Assembly (NCBI GenBank): GCA_025769875.1
Contig: JAGFNK010000523.1
Coordinates: 1 to 36,463, forward strand
Length of the DNA stretch: 36,463 nucleotides
Origin: Russula earlei
Lineage: Eukaryota; Basidiomycota; Agaricomycetes; Russulales; Russulaceae
Reading direction: 5' to 3'
The translations under genes and the position numbers were made by a program. A model generated the notes under the pieces. That model was not told where the DNA came from. It did not search any database and was given only the letters and a program-made list of their open reading frames with translations. Below, in pieces: positions 10,401 through 19,206 of the stretch (the stretch's first letter is position 1; every line of letters begins with the position of its first letter).

Positions 10401-11717
10401 CTAAGCAATGTAGGGGAGAATGGTGGAGTGGCAGCGATGAGTGTGGAAATGGATCTGGTCGTGAGGGACTCGGCACATTCTGTCAGTCTTGCATCGTTGG
10501 TGGGGGTTTCTGCAATGGTCGGCCATGTGTCCATGGCAATTGCAAAGAATGCAGATGGCTAGTTTGGGACATTCAAATGTGTCATGTCCTACATCGTGAC
10601 ACCAAGCGCATTTGTTGGAGAGTCGAGGGGAGAATTGATACCATGGGTCTAGGAGGGCTTGTTTGGCGTCTTGGTGCTCCTGTTCAGAAAGCTGAGGCAT
10701 GGTCCCGAACAGGACCCGTGGTTCGAGGTGAGCCTTGGCATTAGCTTTGGCCAGTTTAATTTCTGAGTCTCTTACTTCCCAAATCATATCGTGGTATCTT
10801 TCACGAGCCGTGACGAGAGAGTTTGCCATCTGTCGCGTCTTTTTTATGGCAAATCGATAGCGGCGTACCTTGGCTTCTAGGGATAGGTCTTGCTCGAACC
10901 TGAGTGCCTTGTCTATGGCTGTGGTGTGTCTGAGGCCTTCTTTGAATAAAAAGGCATCTTTTTGTGTAAGAAGAGGGTGAGGGTAAGGGTCAGCTCGAGC
11001 TCGAATGGGGATACAGTGGGTGGGACACCCAGGACCATAAGTGGCTAGCAGAGAAGGGAAACCATGCGTAAGATCAGGAAGGACAAAGCGAGGGGGTAGT
11101 GTGTCGTCTTCATTGCCTGGGTCTGGGATTAGTAAATCTAGTCTGAGATCTCCTTCTTCCCATCCTTCTCCGAGCTCTTCCAATTCTGAGGGTTGGATGT
11201 GGTTGGAAGGTGGCTTGTAGATGGGAGGTGGTGTCCTTTTTAGGTTTATCGGGGTGAAGTTTTCATTGAGTAGGACAACATTCTCGACTTGTTTGATGAT
11301 GGGGGTAGTGGTGCGTGGGGGGATTGGAATGGGGTCAGGTGAAGGGGAGTGAACATGATAGGAAGGGCTGCGGGTTCTGATGGGTGAGTTGGTTCCTTGC
11401 GTGGGGGATCGATTGCCAAAGGCATGTAGTATAGTAGTGAGGGAGTCATCTTCCCATAGTTCACGTGCTTGTACAATCATTGCGGTGTGTTGTGCGGTGC
11501 GTCGAATGAGTATTCTGGTGTTGATAGTTGCCGCTGTCGAGGGGGATGGCTCTCTGGACAGTGGCAAGTGGATAAGTGCAGGAGAGTAAGGGGGAGTAGG
11601 TACAAGGGTAGCAGTGGAGGCGATGGGGGAGTTCTGTGTGGAAGTCATGTAGTAGTGTCTGGGGATGGAGTGGTGGGGGTAGTCATCTGTAGGTGGTGTC
11701 TTTATACTTGGGGTCAT
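10401..11717 (-). CDS. Gypsy-2 extra 3' ORF: 438-residue zinc-knuckle protein in the env position
   Basis: An uninterrupted frame between pol and the 3' LTR. Its ATG (11717-11715) overlaps the pol stop as ATGA, suggesting translation by termination and restart. The N-terminal ~170 residues are Pro/Ser/Thr-rich. Residues ~250-330 are charged and probably helical (AIDKALRFEQDLSLEAK and then KVRRYRFAIKKTRQ). The C-terminus has two CX2CX4HX4C knuckles, CAWCHDVGHDTFEC and CILCNCHGHMADHC, followed by a further Cys/His cluster. There is no signal peptide or membrane span, so it is not a classical envelope; a nucleic-acid-binding, second-Gag-like role is inference. The frame is open although gag and pol of the same element are decayed. 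I do not recognise the family. Confidence 0.8.
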   Translation of the reverse strand: MTPSIKTPPTDDYPHHSIPRHYYMTSTQNSPIASTATLVPTPPYSPALIHLPLSREPSPSTAATINTRILIRRTAQHTAMIVQARELWEDDSLTTILHAFGNRSPTQGTNSPIRTRSPSYHVHSPSPDPIPIPPRTTTPIIKQVENVVLLNENFTPINLKRTPPPIYKPPSNHIQPSELEELGEGWEEGDLRLDLLIPDPGNEDDTLPPRFVLPDLTHGFPSLLATYGPGCPTHCIPIRARADPYPHPLLTQKDAFLFKEGLRHTTAIDKALRFEQDLSLEAKVRRYRFAIKKTRQMANSLVTARERYHDMIWEVRDSEIKLAKANAKAHLEPRVLFGTMPQLSEQEHQDAKQALLDPWYQFSPRLSNKCAWCHDVGHDTFECPKLAICILCNCHGHMADHCRNPHQRCKTDRMCRVPHDQIHFHTHRCHSTILPYIA

Positions 11718-12122
11718 CCAGCCAAAGCGGAATAGTATTCTTTTAGAAGTTCTGGGGCATTGAGGTCATGGTGGTTGACCCATGAGTCATCTGATGCAGG
11801 GTACCCTTTCCAATGTACGAGGTATTGGAGTTTACGTGTTTGTCCAAACCTTCTAGTGTCTAAGATTGCTTCAATTTCATATTCTTCCTCATTTTCGATG
11901 GTTGGTGGAGGTCATGTAAACGGCATGCCATATTCCTCCGTCCCCTTATAAGGGAGAAGTAGGTTGACGTGGAAGACGTCATGTATCTTCATTGATGGCA
12001 GAAGTTGTAGTTGATATGTGACTTTGGAAATTCTTTTTGTGATAGGAAATGGGCCATATCTTTTGGGCATAAGCTTGCGTGTTCCTCGTGTTTTGAGGTT
12101 TTTCGCTTCTAGCCATACGAGG
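11714..12122 (-). pseudogene. Gypsy-2 pol C-terminus: integrase tail and chromodomain
   Basis: Continues the integrase beyond the solo LTR. It reads through MPKRYGPFPIT and IHDVFHVNLLLPY (the integrase C-terminal GPY/F-like fold) to a chromodomain, EYEIEAILDTRR and then LQYLVHWKGYP with a Trp in DDSW. Chromodomains of chromoviruses direct integration to methylated-histone chromatin. An in-frame TGA at 11912-11914 breaks it, probably from CGA. The terminal TGA (11714-11716) overlaps the start of the next ORF. Confidence 0.88.
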
Positions 12123-12320
12123 TGTTAAGATCTGATAGATCTTAGTACCGACTCTTCTGATGAAAGAGTTGCTTGATATAGTTCAAGCACTAGACTTCGA
12201 ACCCTTTGATGTTATCTCAGGAAGATTGAATGTAGAAAAGAGAGGGGCCTCTTTCAGTTAGAGTCTGCACTATAACTTTGTTTAGATCAGTTGACAAGAT
12301 GGTTGTCTTTGTGAAAGTGT

Positions 12321-12343
12321 AAGTCGAGCATAAGGCTCGACTT
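12321..12343 (-). other. Hairpin at the predicted RNA 5' end of LTR D1
   Basis: A nine-base stem, AAGTCGAGC paired with GCTCGACTT across a five-base loop, begins about 24 bases after the TATA box in the LTR direction. D2 keeps the hairpin at 20068-20090 with a paired change. Confidence 0.6.
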
Positions 12344-12469
12344 CTTGGTACCACAGACTATTTATACGATATCTCGGTAACTACTGATCCGTTTCGTACG
12401 AAACTCGGGGTGTAAGTAGCTGAGAACCAGTAGTATCCAAATACAGAGAGCGCAATTCAGAATGTTGGA

Positions 12470-12491
12470 AATGACTCACGCGTGAGTCATT
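12470..12491. promoter_or_regulatory. 22-bp palindrome with paired TGACTCA sites in LTR D1
   Basis: The core TGACTCACGCGTGAGTCA holds two inverted TGACTCA boxes, the consensus of Gcn4/AP-1-type bZIP factors. It lies about 100 bases upstream of the TATA box. The same arrangement, slightly decayed, is at 19919-19942 in D2. Enhancer function is inference. Confidence 0.6.
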
Positions 12492-12690
12492 CTTTCCTAG
12501 TATCAGTTAAGCAGTCAGTAAGCAATCACTAAGCAGTCAGTAAGCAATCACTAAGCAATCAGTAAGCAATCAGTCAGCCAATCAGTAAGCAATCACTAAG
12601 CCAGATTGATAAGCGGACACATGAGTAATCACAGACGAGTCAGCAGAAAACAGATGACAGTTCGAGAATCAAGAGAATCTTAACACGAGG

Positions 12691-13967
12691 GTTCCTTCTT
12701 CCATTTCCTTGATGTCAGGTTTTAGGGGTTGTTGTTTGTGTTCTAGAAGTTGTTGAGCGTCTTGTCTGGCTTCTTCTAGTTGTTTCAGGCAATCAGTGGA
12801 TGAAGGTACGTTGTTGTCTTCTAGATTGATGCTGATCTGGGGTTTGAACCCCATGAGGAGTTCATGTGGTGATCTCTGTGATGTTTCGTGTTTCCATGAG
12901 TTATGCGCATATTCTGCCAAGGGGAGCATTTTTGCCCAGGAGTGAGGATGAGTCGTGGTCCAGGGTCTTAGGTATTGTTCTAGCCAAGCATTCATCCATT
13001 CTGTTTGTCCATCTGTTTGGGGGTGGAATGCGGTGGACATGTTTTGTTTGATGCCTAGATTTTTACATATGGCTTTGGAGAAGTTTGATGTAAATCGAGG
13101 GTCTCTGTCAGAGATGATTCTTTTGGGAATGCCAAACCAGGGCACGAGGTGTTTCAGATACTCATGTGCGACACCTGTTCCATCGATCGTTTTGTTGCAT
13201 GGGATGAATTTTGTCGCTTTGGAGCATCCTTGGTCGACTATGGTAAGGACACTGTCAAATCCTTCTGATTTGGGCAGGTCGGTAATAAGGTCCATTGATA
13301 TGTATCGGAAGGGGCCCTGTTCAACGTGTGTGTCGAGTGGAAAGGTCGTGGCTTTCTTTCTGGGTATATTGGTCTTGGACTCTTGGCATTTGGCGCAACC
13401 CTTGACGTATTGTTCTATGAATTGTCATAGTCTAGGTCCTTCGTAATGTTGCTTGACTAAGTCCAAGGTGCTGGCTATTCCTGGGTGTCCTGCGAAGGGG
13501 GTGTCATGAAATAGTCTCAAAATTTCTCGTCATTTGTCGGGTTTGTCTGGTAGGTAGGTTTTTCATGCGAGGATTTCAGGTGGTAGTAATGTGGTTTTTT
13601 GTTCTTCTACCCCCTTGTTAAGGTCTTTGCGACGAGAAAGTGTGTCGGCAATTGTGTGTGTGTGTCCAGGGATGTGTTCCATGGTGATGTTGAAATCTTG
13701 CATGTTTTGCATCCATCTGGCTTGTTGTCCTGTTAAGTTTTGTGGTTCTTTGAAGTAGGTGAGGTTTTTGTGGTCTGTCCTTATTCTAACTGGTTTATCG
13801 GCTCCTAGGAAGAAGGGTTGTCCACTTTTTAATCCGAATATTACTGCTGCCAGTTCTTTGTCATGTGCGTCATAGTTCCTTTCTGCATCCAATAGTGTTC
13901 TAGAGTAGTATGCGATAGGGTGTAAACTGTCTTCATATGACTGCTCCAATGGCAAATCCTGACGCAT
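12691..13967 (-). pseudogene. Gypsy-2 RNase H, zinc-binding domain and integrase core
   Basis: Minus strand. RNase H: LHPIAYYSRTLLDAERNYDA ... TDHKNLTYF ... IADTLSRR (13563-13967). It is followed by an H2C2 zinc-binding domain (HPGIASTLDLVKQH, then GCAKCQ) that carries a TGA at 13425-13427. The integrase core has ISMDLITDLP, IISDRDPRF and TDGQTEWMNAWLEQYL, so the D, D and E residues are present. The frame then runs into solo LTR D1. There are frame changes at about 13950 relative to the RT. The proteins are recognisable but not producible as one polyprotein. Confidence 0.9.
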
Positions 13968-15528
13968 CGGTGTCTAGAATGAATTGTTTTGTCCATTCTG
14001 GGGTGCAAAGTACTGGGTAGGATATGCAAGTTTCTTTTAGGGTTTGGAAAGCCTGATCTTCCTTTGTCGTCCATTCCCATTGTTTATTTTTCTTTGTCAA
14101 GTCATTTAGTGGTCTAGCTTTCATAGAGAAGTTAGGTATGAAATTTCGATAAAAGTTGCAGAATCCTAAGAAGCTTCTGACTTCTTTCAGTGTTGATGGA
14201 GTTGGCCAGTCTTTGATTCCTTTGACTTTAACAGGGTCCATAGTTATTTTTCCTTCTCCTATGATTACTCCGAGGTATTCCACCTTTCTTTTGTGGAATT
14301 GACACTTTTCTGGCTTGAGATAGAGATCATGCTGTTTCAATTTGGACAGTATGTGGTTGACTTTGGATGTGTGTTCTGTTTCATCATTCTTCGTGGCAAT
14401 GATGATGTAATCCATATAGATTTTCAGCCATCCTTGTGCGAGTTCTTCTTGAAAGATGTTGTCCATCATAGTTTGAAAGGTAGCTGGGGAATTTGTTAGT
14501 CCGAAGAACATTACCGTAGGTTCAAACAGCCCATCACTGGTCTTGAAGGCCACTTTCCACTCATCTCCTTCTTTGATTCGGATGTTGTTGTAGCCCCATC
14601 TAACGTTGAATTTGGTGAAAAGTTCCTTTCCTGCTAAAGCGTGGATGAGTTCTGGGATCAACGGTAGTGGATATACGTTAGGTATCGTCCATTTGTTCAG
14701 ATTTCTATAGTCTTGTACTGGTCGAAATTTACCATCTTTTTTCTTTATAAGAAAAAATCCACTGGCATATGGTGAGTTGGATCTCCTTATTCGTTTAAGT
14801 TGTAAATTTTGTTCAAGGAATTTCCCTTGTTCCTCCTTCTCTTTAGGTGAAAGGGGGTATACTCTGCAGTTAATCGTTGTCAGGGTGTCTGGTTTTAGGT
14901 CAATGGCATGATCCCATTTTCTTGGTCCAGGGAACCTTTCTGACTCTTGTTCCATGAATACTTGTCCATATTGGTGGTATTGATGGGGAACTATTTCTTG
15001 CCAGGTTTTAGGTTTGTCTTGCATCTGTGATTCCGCTAATTGTTGTGCTATGGTGGTTTTATGTATTTGGGTTTGTAGCCATAGTTCATTGCCTTCCTCC
15101 CAGTCCATCAGTGCTTTGATCCATGCTGGAGTTTCTTGGTTTCCTTTGAGGGTGACTCTTCCCATAATGGTCCCTTTAGACCAGTTTATTCTAGGGTTGG
15201 TCGACTCTAGGAATGGATATCCTAGGATGATATTGTCCTGTCCTATGTCTGCGACCAGGAACTGGTGTATGTGTTTTTGTCCTAGCAGTTTCAGCTTCAG
15301 TTGGACGGCTTGGGTGATTTTTCCTAAGCGGTTAAGTGTTCTGTCGACATTTTTGACATTTCTGGTTGGGATTAATTTTTGGGTTTGTAGATGTAGTTCT
15401 TTTGTCAATCTGGGCGATATGAAGCATTCTGTAGCCCCACTGTCTATTAGGGCTTTCTTTTTGGCTTTGTTTGATCCAATGTAAATAGTGGTCATCACTG
15501 ATATTGACTTTTTCTGAGACTTGTACAT
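13933..15528 (-). pseudogene. Gypsy-2 protease and reverse transcriptase, catalytic residues lost
   Basis: A 531-codon open frame. Aspartic protease motif ALIDSGATECFI lies at residues ~27-38, followed by an IILGYPFLE match to the second protease motif. The RT runs from RRSNSPYASGFFLIKKKDGK through FTKFNVRWGYNNIRI to WLKIYMDYIIIA and LYLKPEKCQFHK, then SFLGFCNFYR. Motif A normally reads FD and here is FN; the YxDD box is YMDY. Two of the three metal-binding aspartates are therefore gone and the enzyme must be inactive, although the frame is open. The Asp-to-Asn change fits CpG decay (TTCGAC to TTCAAC). Confidence 0.92.
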
Positions 15529-15566
15529 GGAGTCGATACCTAAGGCTCAAGCAATTGCCGTCATGC

Positions 15567-17252
15567 TCAAGTGTCCGAAAAATCCTGTTCTTTCTCCTCA
15601 CTGTCTTCTGTCAGAGCTCTAATGAAGGCCTCCCTCTCTTCTACCAAAAGCGCCTTTGCTGCCTTTGCGAGTTTATCGGCCGTGTTTTCTTCGATCACCT
15701 CTACGATGGATGATTCAGATGTGATGGTGGTCGTATCGGCAGCACACGCACGAACCGTTTTGCATTTCGGCTTTGTGGGGCAGTCGCGAGCCAAATGCCC
15801 TCAAAGAGAGCAGTTGAAACATCTTCCCTCTTCTCGATGTTTCTGTTTCTCGGCTTCGGTGTTTGCTTTGCGGGCAGCGCCTGCACTGGTGTCCATAGTG
15901 TTTGGGTCACGTGGTGGGAGGCATGGACGCGTGGGTGTAGCGTTGCTTTGATTATTCCCGCGGTTGGCCCAAGTTGAATTGACGAGTCATCCCCAGGGTT
16001 TATTATTCTGAGGTTGACTAAAATTGCGTCCGCGTGTGCTGGAATGGTCCAATAGGATCGCGTGTTTGCGCATCCATACTCTATGATGTTTCTGTGCTGC
16101 TACGACCCAATCTGCGAATGAGGTGGGGTCTTCAAGGTCGAGGCAGGACTTGACTAAAAACCATGGGAGTCCCCACACGAACAGTTGCATGACTGTTGGT
16201 TCATCGACATCTAGCCCCGCGCGTCTTGCTAGCAGTTGGAATTTGGATACATAGTTGTCTAAAAGTCCATCTTTCATCTTTAATTTTTTGAGCTTATCTT
16301 GGGCTTTCTCTCGTTCTGCGTAATCGGTGAACGCACAATGGAATTGTTGTCGCAACACTTCCCACACAGTGAGCCCGAGTGGTATGTTGGTGGGGTCGTC
16401 TTGTGCGTCTTTGAGCCACTGATCCATAGCCTCGAGCCACCCTTCAACTTTGGGTCCTTTCATCAGTGAGAGAAAGTATGCACATTTCTTGATGGGATCT
16501 CTGGCAATCTTACTGTCATGGTTCATGGACATAAATCTGTTAAACGCAACCAAGAACGCATGTGTTCATGCGCGATCTCCGTTGAAGAACTTGGGAGGGA
16601 TTCCCTCGAGTTTTCCGTTGTCAGACCTGCATGTGTTGCGATTGCGGTCAGTTTGTCCAAAGAAATCGTTGGGGTCAGGGTTGGGGCTTGGGGGTCATAT
16701 TCCGTGACCTCCGATCCTGGCAAATGAAGCACGGGTGGGGGGTTGTGCCATTCCGGACGACGCGGGCTGCGGTTGATCGGGATTGGGATCGGCGGTGGTG
16801 ACGAAAATTGGTTCGAGTTCCATGGGGGCCTGGGCAAGTGGAGCGGGTCCAGGCGTCAGGGCATGGCTTGGGGCTTTTGAGTTGGGGAGGGGTTCTCCTG
16901 ATGCTGTTAGTGTGGTAATGTTAATACCTCTGAGGGGGCTTTGTTGGAGCCTGAAAGCTGCGTGAGCAACGCATGTCACTTCCAAAGTGTCGCCGCGTCT
17001 CGCAATTTCGAACCAAAGGCCAAAAAGGTGGCCTAAGGCTACCTTTGCACCTTTCCAGTTAACATAGTAACCAGTCCAGGGCACTCCGTCTGTGCATATT
17101 GTGTAGAATTTGATGCCATTGTCGAACATGGTCGTGCTGGGAACGTTCTTTTCTTGATCAGGGAGTAGCTCAAAGGGGCATTTGAGAGCAGCCAGTGCTT
17201 TGATGGTTGGTGTACTGAGCCCTTTGGTCTTCCAGTCTCATGTTGCAGCCAT
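15567..17252 (-). pseudogene. Gypsy-2 gag
   Basis: The start ATG at 17252-17250 is followed at codon 5 by a TGA (17238-17240). The frame then reads LPDQEKNVPSTTMFDNGIKF and continues with indels to a gag core, KCAYFLSLMKGPKVEGWLEA ... LKKLKMKDGLLDNYVSKFQL. A CCHC knuckle, CFNCSL-x-GHLARDC, has its x position mutated to a TGA at 15801-15803. Gag forms the virus-like particle and binds RNA through the knuckle. Both stops are TGA at sites where CGA (Arg) would fit, consistent with CpG loss. The gag region ends close to the pol start at 15528. Confidence 0.88.
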
Positions 17253-17319
17253 GTTTGAGAGAAAATCAGTATATTGTCTGGGTGAGCATGCAGTTCGGGG
17301 TCAAGGGTTCAAGAAGAGA

Positions 17320-17330
17320 AAGCTTGTTCT
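17320..17330 (-). other. Gypsy-2 self-complementary primer-binding site
   Basis: Two bases inside the 5' LTR, the minus strand reads AGAACAAGCTT. Its complement, AAGCTTGTTCT, occurs in the LTR with its first base at 17606, about 32-34 bases after the TATATAAA box. The 11-base match corresponds to the predicted RNA 5' end, as in Tf1-type self-primed elements. I see no 3'-tRNA-like TGG start. Confidence 0.8.
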
Positions 17331-17332
17331 AA

Positions 17333-17826
17333 TGTCACCGACTGGGGGCAGTGTCGCTGACAAATCATTTCACGCGTGAGACGTGTGCACTAGAATCGAG
17401 CGAGACGATGAATTCTTGTGATATTCAGGGATCTCGGTGACAACACAGCAAGGGCTAGTGTGTACCGCGGAGTGGAAAGATGGCAAGTAAGTCTTCGTGT
17501 TCGAAGACTTAAAGAGATGAAGGAGTTTCTAAGACAAATGCTTGATTCTCTGCAAGCCTACAGTCCCGAAGCTGAATCCAGTGATATTTCACAAGAGAAC
17601 AAGCTTAGGGCTTGTTCTCTCTTACTGACAGGTTTATATAGACAGTATTGTCCTATATCAAATAGTAGACATGAAGTAACAACGAAGTGATCGAGACTGG
17701 AACACGCTGGAAGGTAGTGGTACATGCGAGGCCGAATGAGTCATGAGAATGTGTGGGAATTGTGAGGCCTGTCCAGGTAGGCTTGTCCAGTTTCCTGTCC
17801 GGTCCGATGGGCCGGTACTTGTGACA
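17333..17826 (-). repeat. Gypsy-2 5' LTR (family B)
   Basis: 494 bases, TGTCACCGACTGG to TACTTGTGACA. TATA box at 17633-17640 (minus strand), predicted RNA start at 17606. The start overlaps a perfect inverted repeat, GAGAACAAG and CTTGTTCTC. It ends against the CCAAG duplication. Confidence 0.93.
17596..17606 (-). promoter_or_regulatory. Gypsy-2 predicted transcript start and self-primer
   Basis: The minus-strand sequence AAGCTTGTTCT at 17606-17596 is the only 11-base complement of the primer site I found and sits at TATA spacing. TATA box: 17633-17640. Confidence 0.7.
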
Positions 17827-18639
17827 CCAAGTCCTGGCCATATATTATCCATTCCACTCAAGAGAGACCCCTCTCACTTTGCATTGTCAACCCACTTCTG
17901 TTTCTTGGGCTACTCCTCCTGCAGTACAAGATATCGCTACTGCAAATGTACTATGACATGACCAGGCACCCATTTCCTAATCAGGGAATCATCACATGGC
18001 AGCCACATGGCCACTCAGCCACCAAGGACCTGAAACAGCAGCATGAACTCCTACAACTTGTTGCATAACCCATATGATGTCATTTAGCTCCCAATGACAT
18101 CATGGCTGACTGATCAACTCCACATTGACCTCATCTGCTCACCAAGCACTCCATGGTGACATCATAATGATGTCATCGCTCCACAATGATCGGTAATATG
18201 CTCAGTAAGCCTGAAACCTGACACAAGCGAGTTTATGTCTCTACAGTCCTATTGGATGGTACCAAGGAGTCTAGAATAGTTCCTGTTCTTTGTAATCGAC
18301 CATGTATGCAGTATATAAGCCCCAATGTAGCATGGCAGTTGTCAGACTGTCCATTTGTGATACTCTCATCCTCCTGGGTACTCCCCCATGACCACTCAGT
18401 TTAAAGTCTTCCCTTGTCTTCAAGGTACTCTTCAATGACCGCCTTGTCCAAAGCCCCCTCACTACACTGGCCTCTAACCTCCACCTTTGTCTCCAGCAAC
18501 ATCTGCCAGTACCCCTTTGGTACCTCCTCGTCATTTGGCTCATCCTCCTGTTCAACCCCTCCACACCGCGTATCATCTGTTCCAACCCTTGCCCACCTGC
18601 TCCTGAGTCCTTAGTGATCAGCAGTATGTGTCTTGAGCA

Positions 18640-19206
18640 TAGAACACTCCTGGGTCTGCATTGCTAACACAAAAACCCAGTTCAGTGAGAGTGCATGAAA
18701 GGGTGTCATACCATTTCCATCCTGCCTGGTTCAGCCCATATAACGACTTGTGCAGCCATTTCACCATATCCTTGCCCTTCCCACCCTCATATCCTGGAGG
18801 TGGCAGCATGTAGATTTCTTCATCCTCATCCAGTTCACCATTTAGATAGGCACTATTGAAATTGAAAGACTCTATTTCCCAATCAAGGTGGGCAGCAAGT
18901 GCAAGGATCATGCACAGGCTTGTGAGTTTGGCAACAGGGGAATAGGTGTCAAAGTAATCAAAGTAATCAACCCCATACACTTGAGTGAATCCTTGCACAA
19001 CTAGTTGTGCCTTGTATTTGTTGACACTTCCATTGGTCTTGCATTTGATATGAAAAACCCACTTGGATCCAATGATGTTATTGTTTTTTGGATGCAGGAT
19101 GTCATTCCACATTCTGGCATTTTCAAGTGTTGTGATCTTACAGTCCATGGCCTCCTTCCAAAGAGGCCAGTCAGTGCATGCTTGCACCTTGGAGAGTGTC
19201 CCTGGG
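18640..19206 (-). pseudogene. Copia-1 reverse transcriptase N-terminal half
   Basis: A 189-codon frame reading WPLWKEAMDCKITTLENARM, SKWVFHIKCK, YSPVAKLTSL and SAYLNGELDEDEEIYMLPPP, then WLHKSLYGLNQAGWKWYDTL, which is the RVT_2 domain of Ty1/Copia. The motif A position, normally Asp before the AYLNG block, reads FNFNSAYLNG, so the catalytic Asp is Asn. The frame ends in NADPGVF at the family A LTR and continues at 9868. The upstream side is cut by LTR D2 at 19207. Confidence 0.9.

Larger units (their letters stand above)
12123..12685 (-). mobile_element. Solo LTR, family D, copy D1
   Basis: 563 bases, TGTTAAGATC to ATCTTAACA, with perfect CGAGG duplications (12118-12122, 12686-12690), inserted in the Gypsy-2 integrase. 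The orientation follows from the match to D2 (19207-20275) and the minus-strand TATAAATA at 12358-12367. It contains a hairpin at the predicted transcript start (12321-12343), a perfect palindrome (12470-12491) and short AAGCAATCAGT-type repeats (12511-12605). Confidence 0.93.
9889..17826 (-). mobile_element. Gypsy-2: full-length Ty3/Gypsy chromovirus with an extra 3' gene
   Basis: A 7.9-kb element with two 494-bp LTRs. On the minus strand the order is LTR, self-complementary primer site, gag, protease, RT, RNase H, integrase, chromodomain, extra zinc-knuckle ORF, purine tract, LTR. The flanks are CCAAT (9884-9888) and CCAAG (17827-17831), a five-base duplication with one change. The two LTRs differ at roughly two dozen positions, nearly all C/T or G/A, so the insertion is old. 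gag and pol carry TGA stops and lost catalytic residues, and a family D solo LTR interrupts pol. Confidence 0.93.
9869..18636 (+). mobile_element. Solo LTR, family A, split by Gypsy-2 (pieces 9869-9888 and 17827-18636)
   Basis: The first 20 bases TGTTACAAACCAAGGCCAAT lie left of Gypsy-2 and the remaining ~810 bases, from CCAAGTCCTGGCC to TGTCTTGA, lie right of it. Removing Gypsy-2 and one CCAAG duplication gives a normal family A LTR. It sits in the Copia-1 RT. No convincing target duplication is visible; the right terminus reads TCTTGAGCA instead of TCTTGACA, so the end is mutated. TATATAAGCCCC near 18310 and CAGACTGTCCA near 18344 are preserved. Confidence 0.85.
7957..19206 (-). mobile_element. 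Copia-1: old Ty1/Copia element, 5'-truncated, opened by nested insertions
   Basis: Minus-strand Copia reverse transcriptase sequence is found in three pieces (18640-19206, 9742-9868, 8377-9217) that read as one protein once the inserts are set aside, followed by a polypurine tract and a 3' LTR (7957-8368). The inserts are a solo Copia LTR (9218-9736) and a family A LTR with Gypsy-2 inside it. The 5' end (gag, protease, integrase, 5' LTR) is absent; the element is cut at 19206 by a family D LTR. No five-base duplication can be assigned because only one end remains (flank GTGAC at 7952-7956). Confidence 0.88.

Noticed and set aside
12511..12605. Regular AAGCAATCAGT repeats as a CRISPR array
   Set aside because: Repeats are ~10 bases and contiguous without spacers, lie inside an LTR, and the genome is fungal.
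15571..15951. 126-codon plus-strand frame opposite Gypsy-2 gag-pol
   Set aside because: It is antisense to the CCHC and linker region; the minus frame has the conserved motifs.
9869..18639. Target duplication for the split family A LTR
   Set aside because: GATGT on the left does not match any five bases after either plausible right end; the terminus is mutated, so no duplication is claimed.
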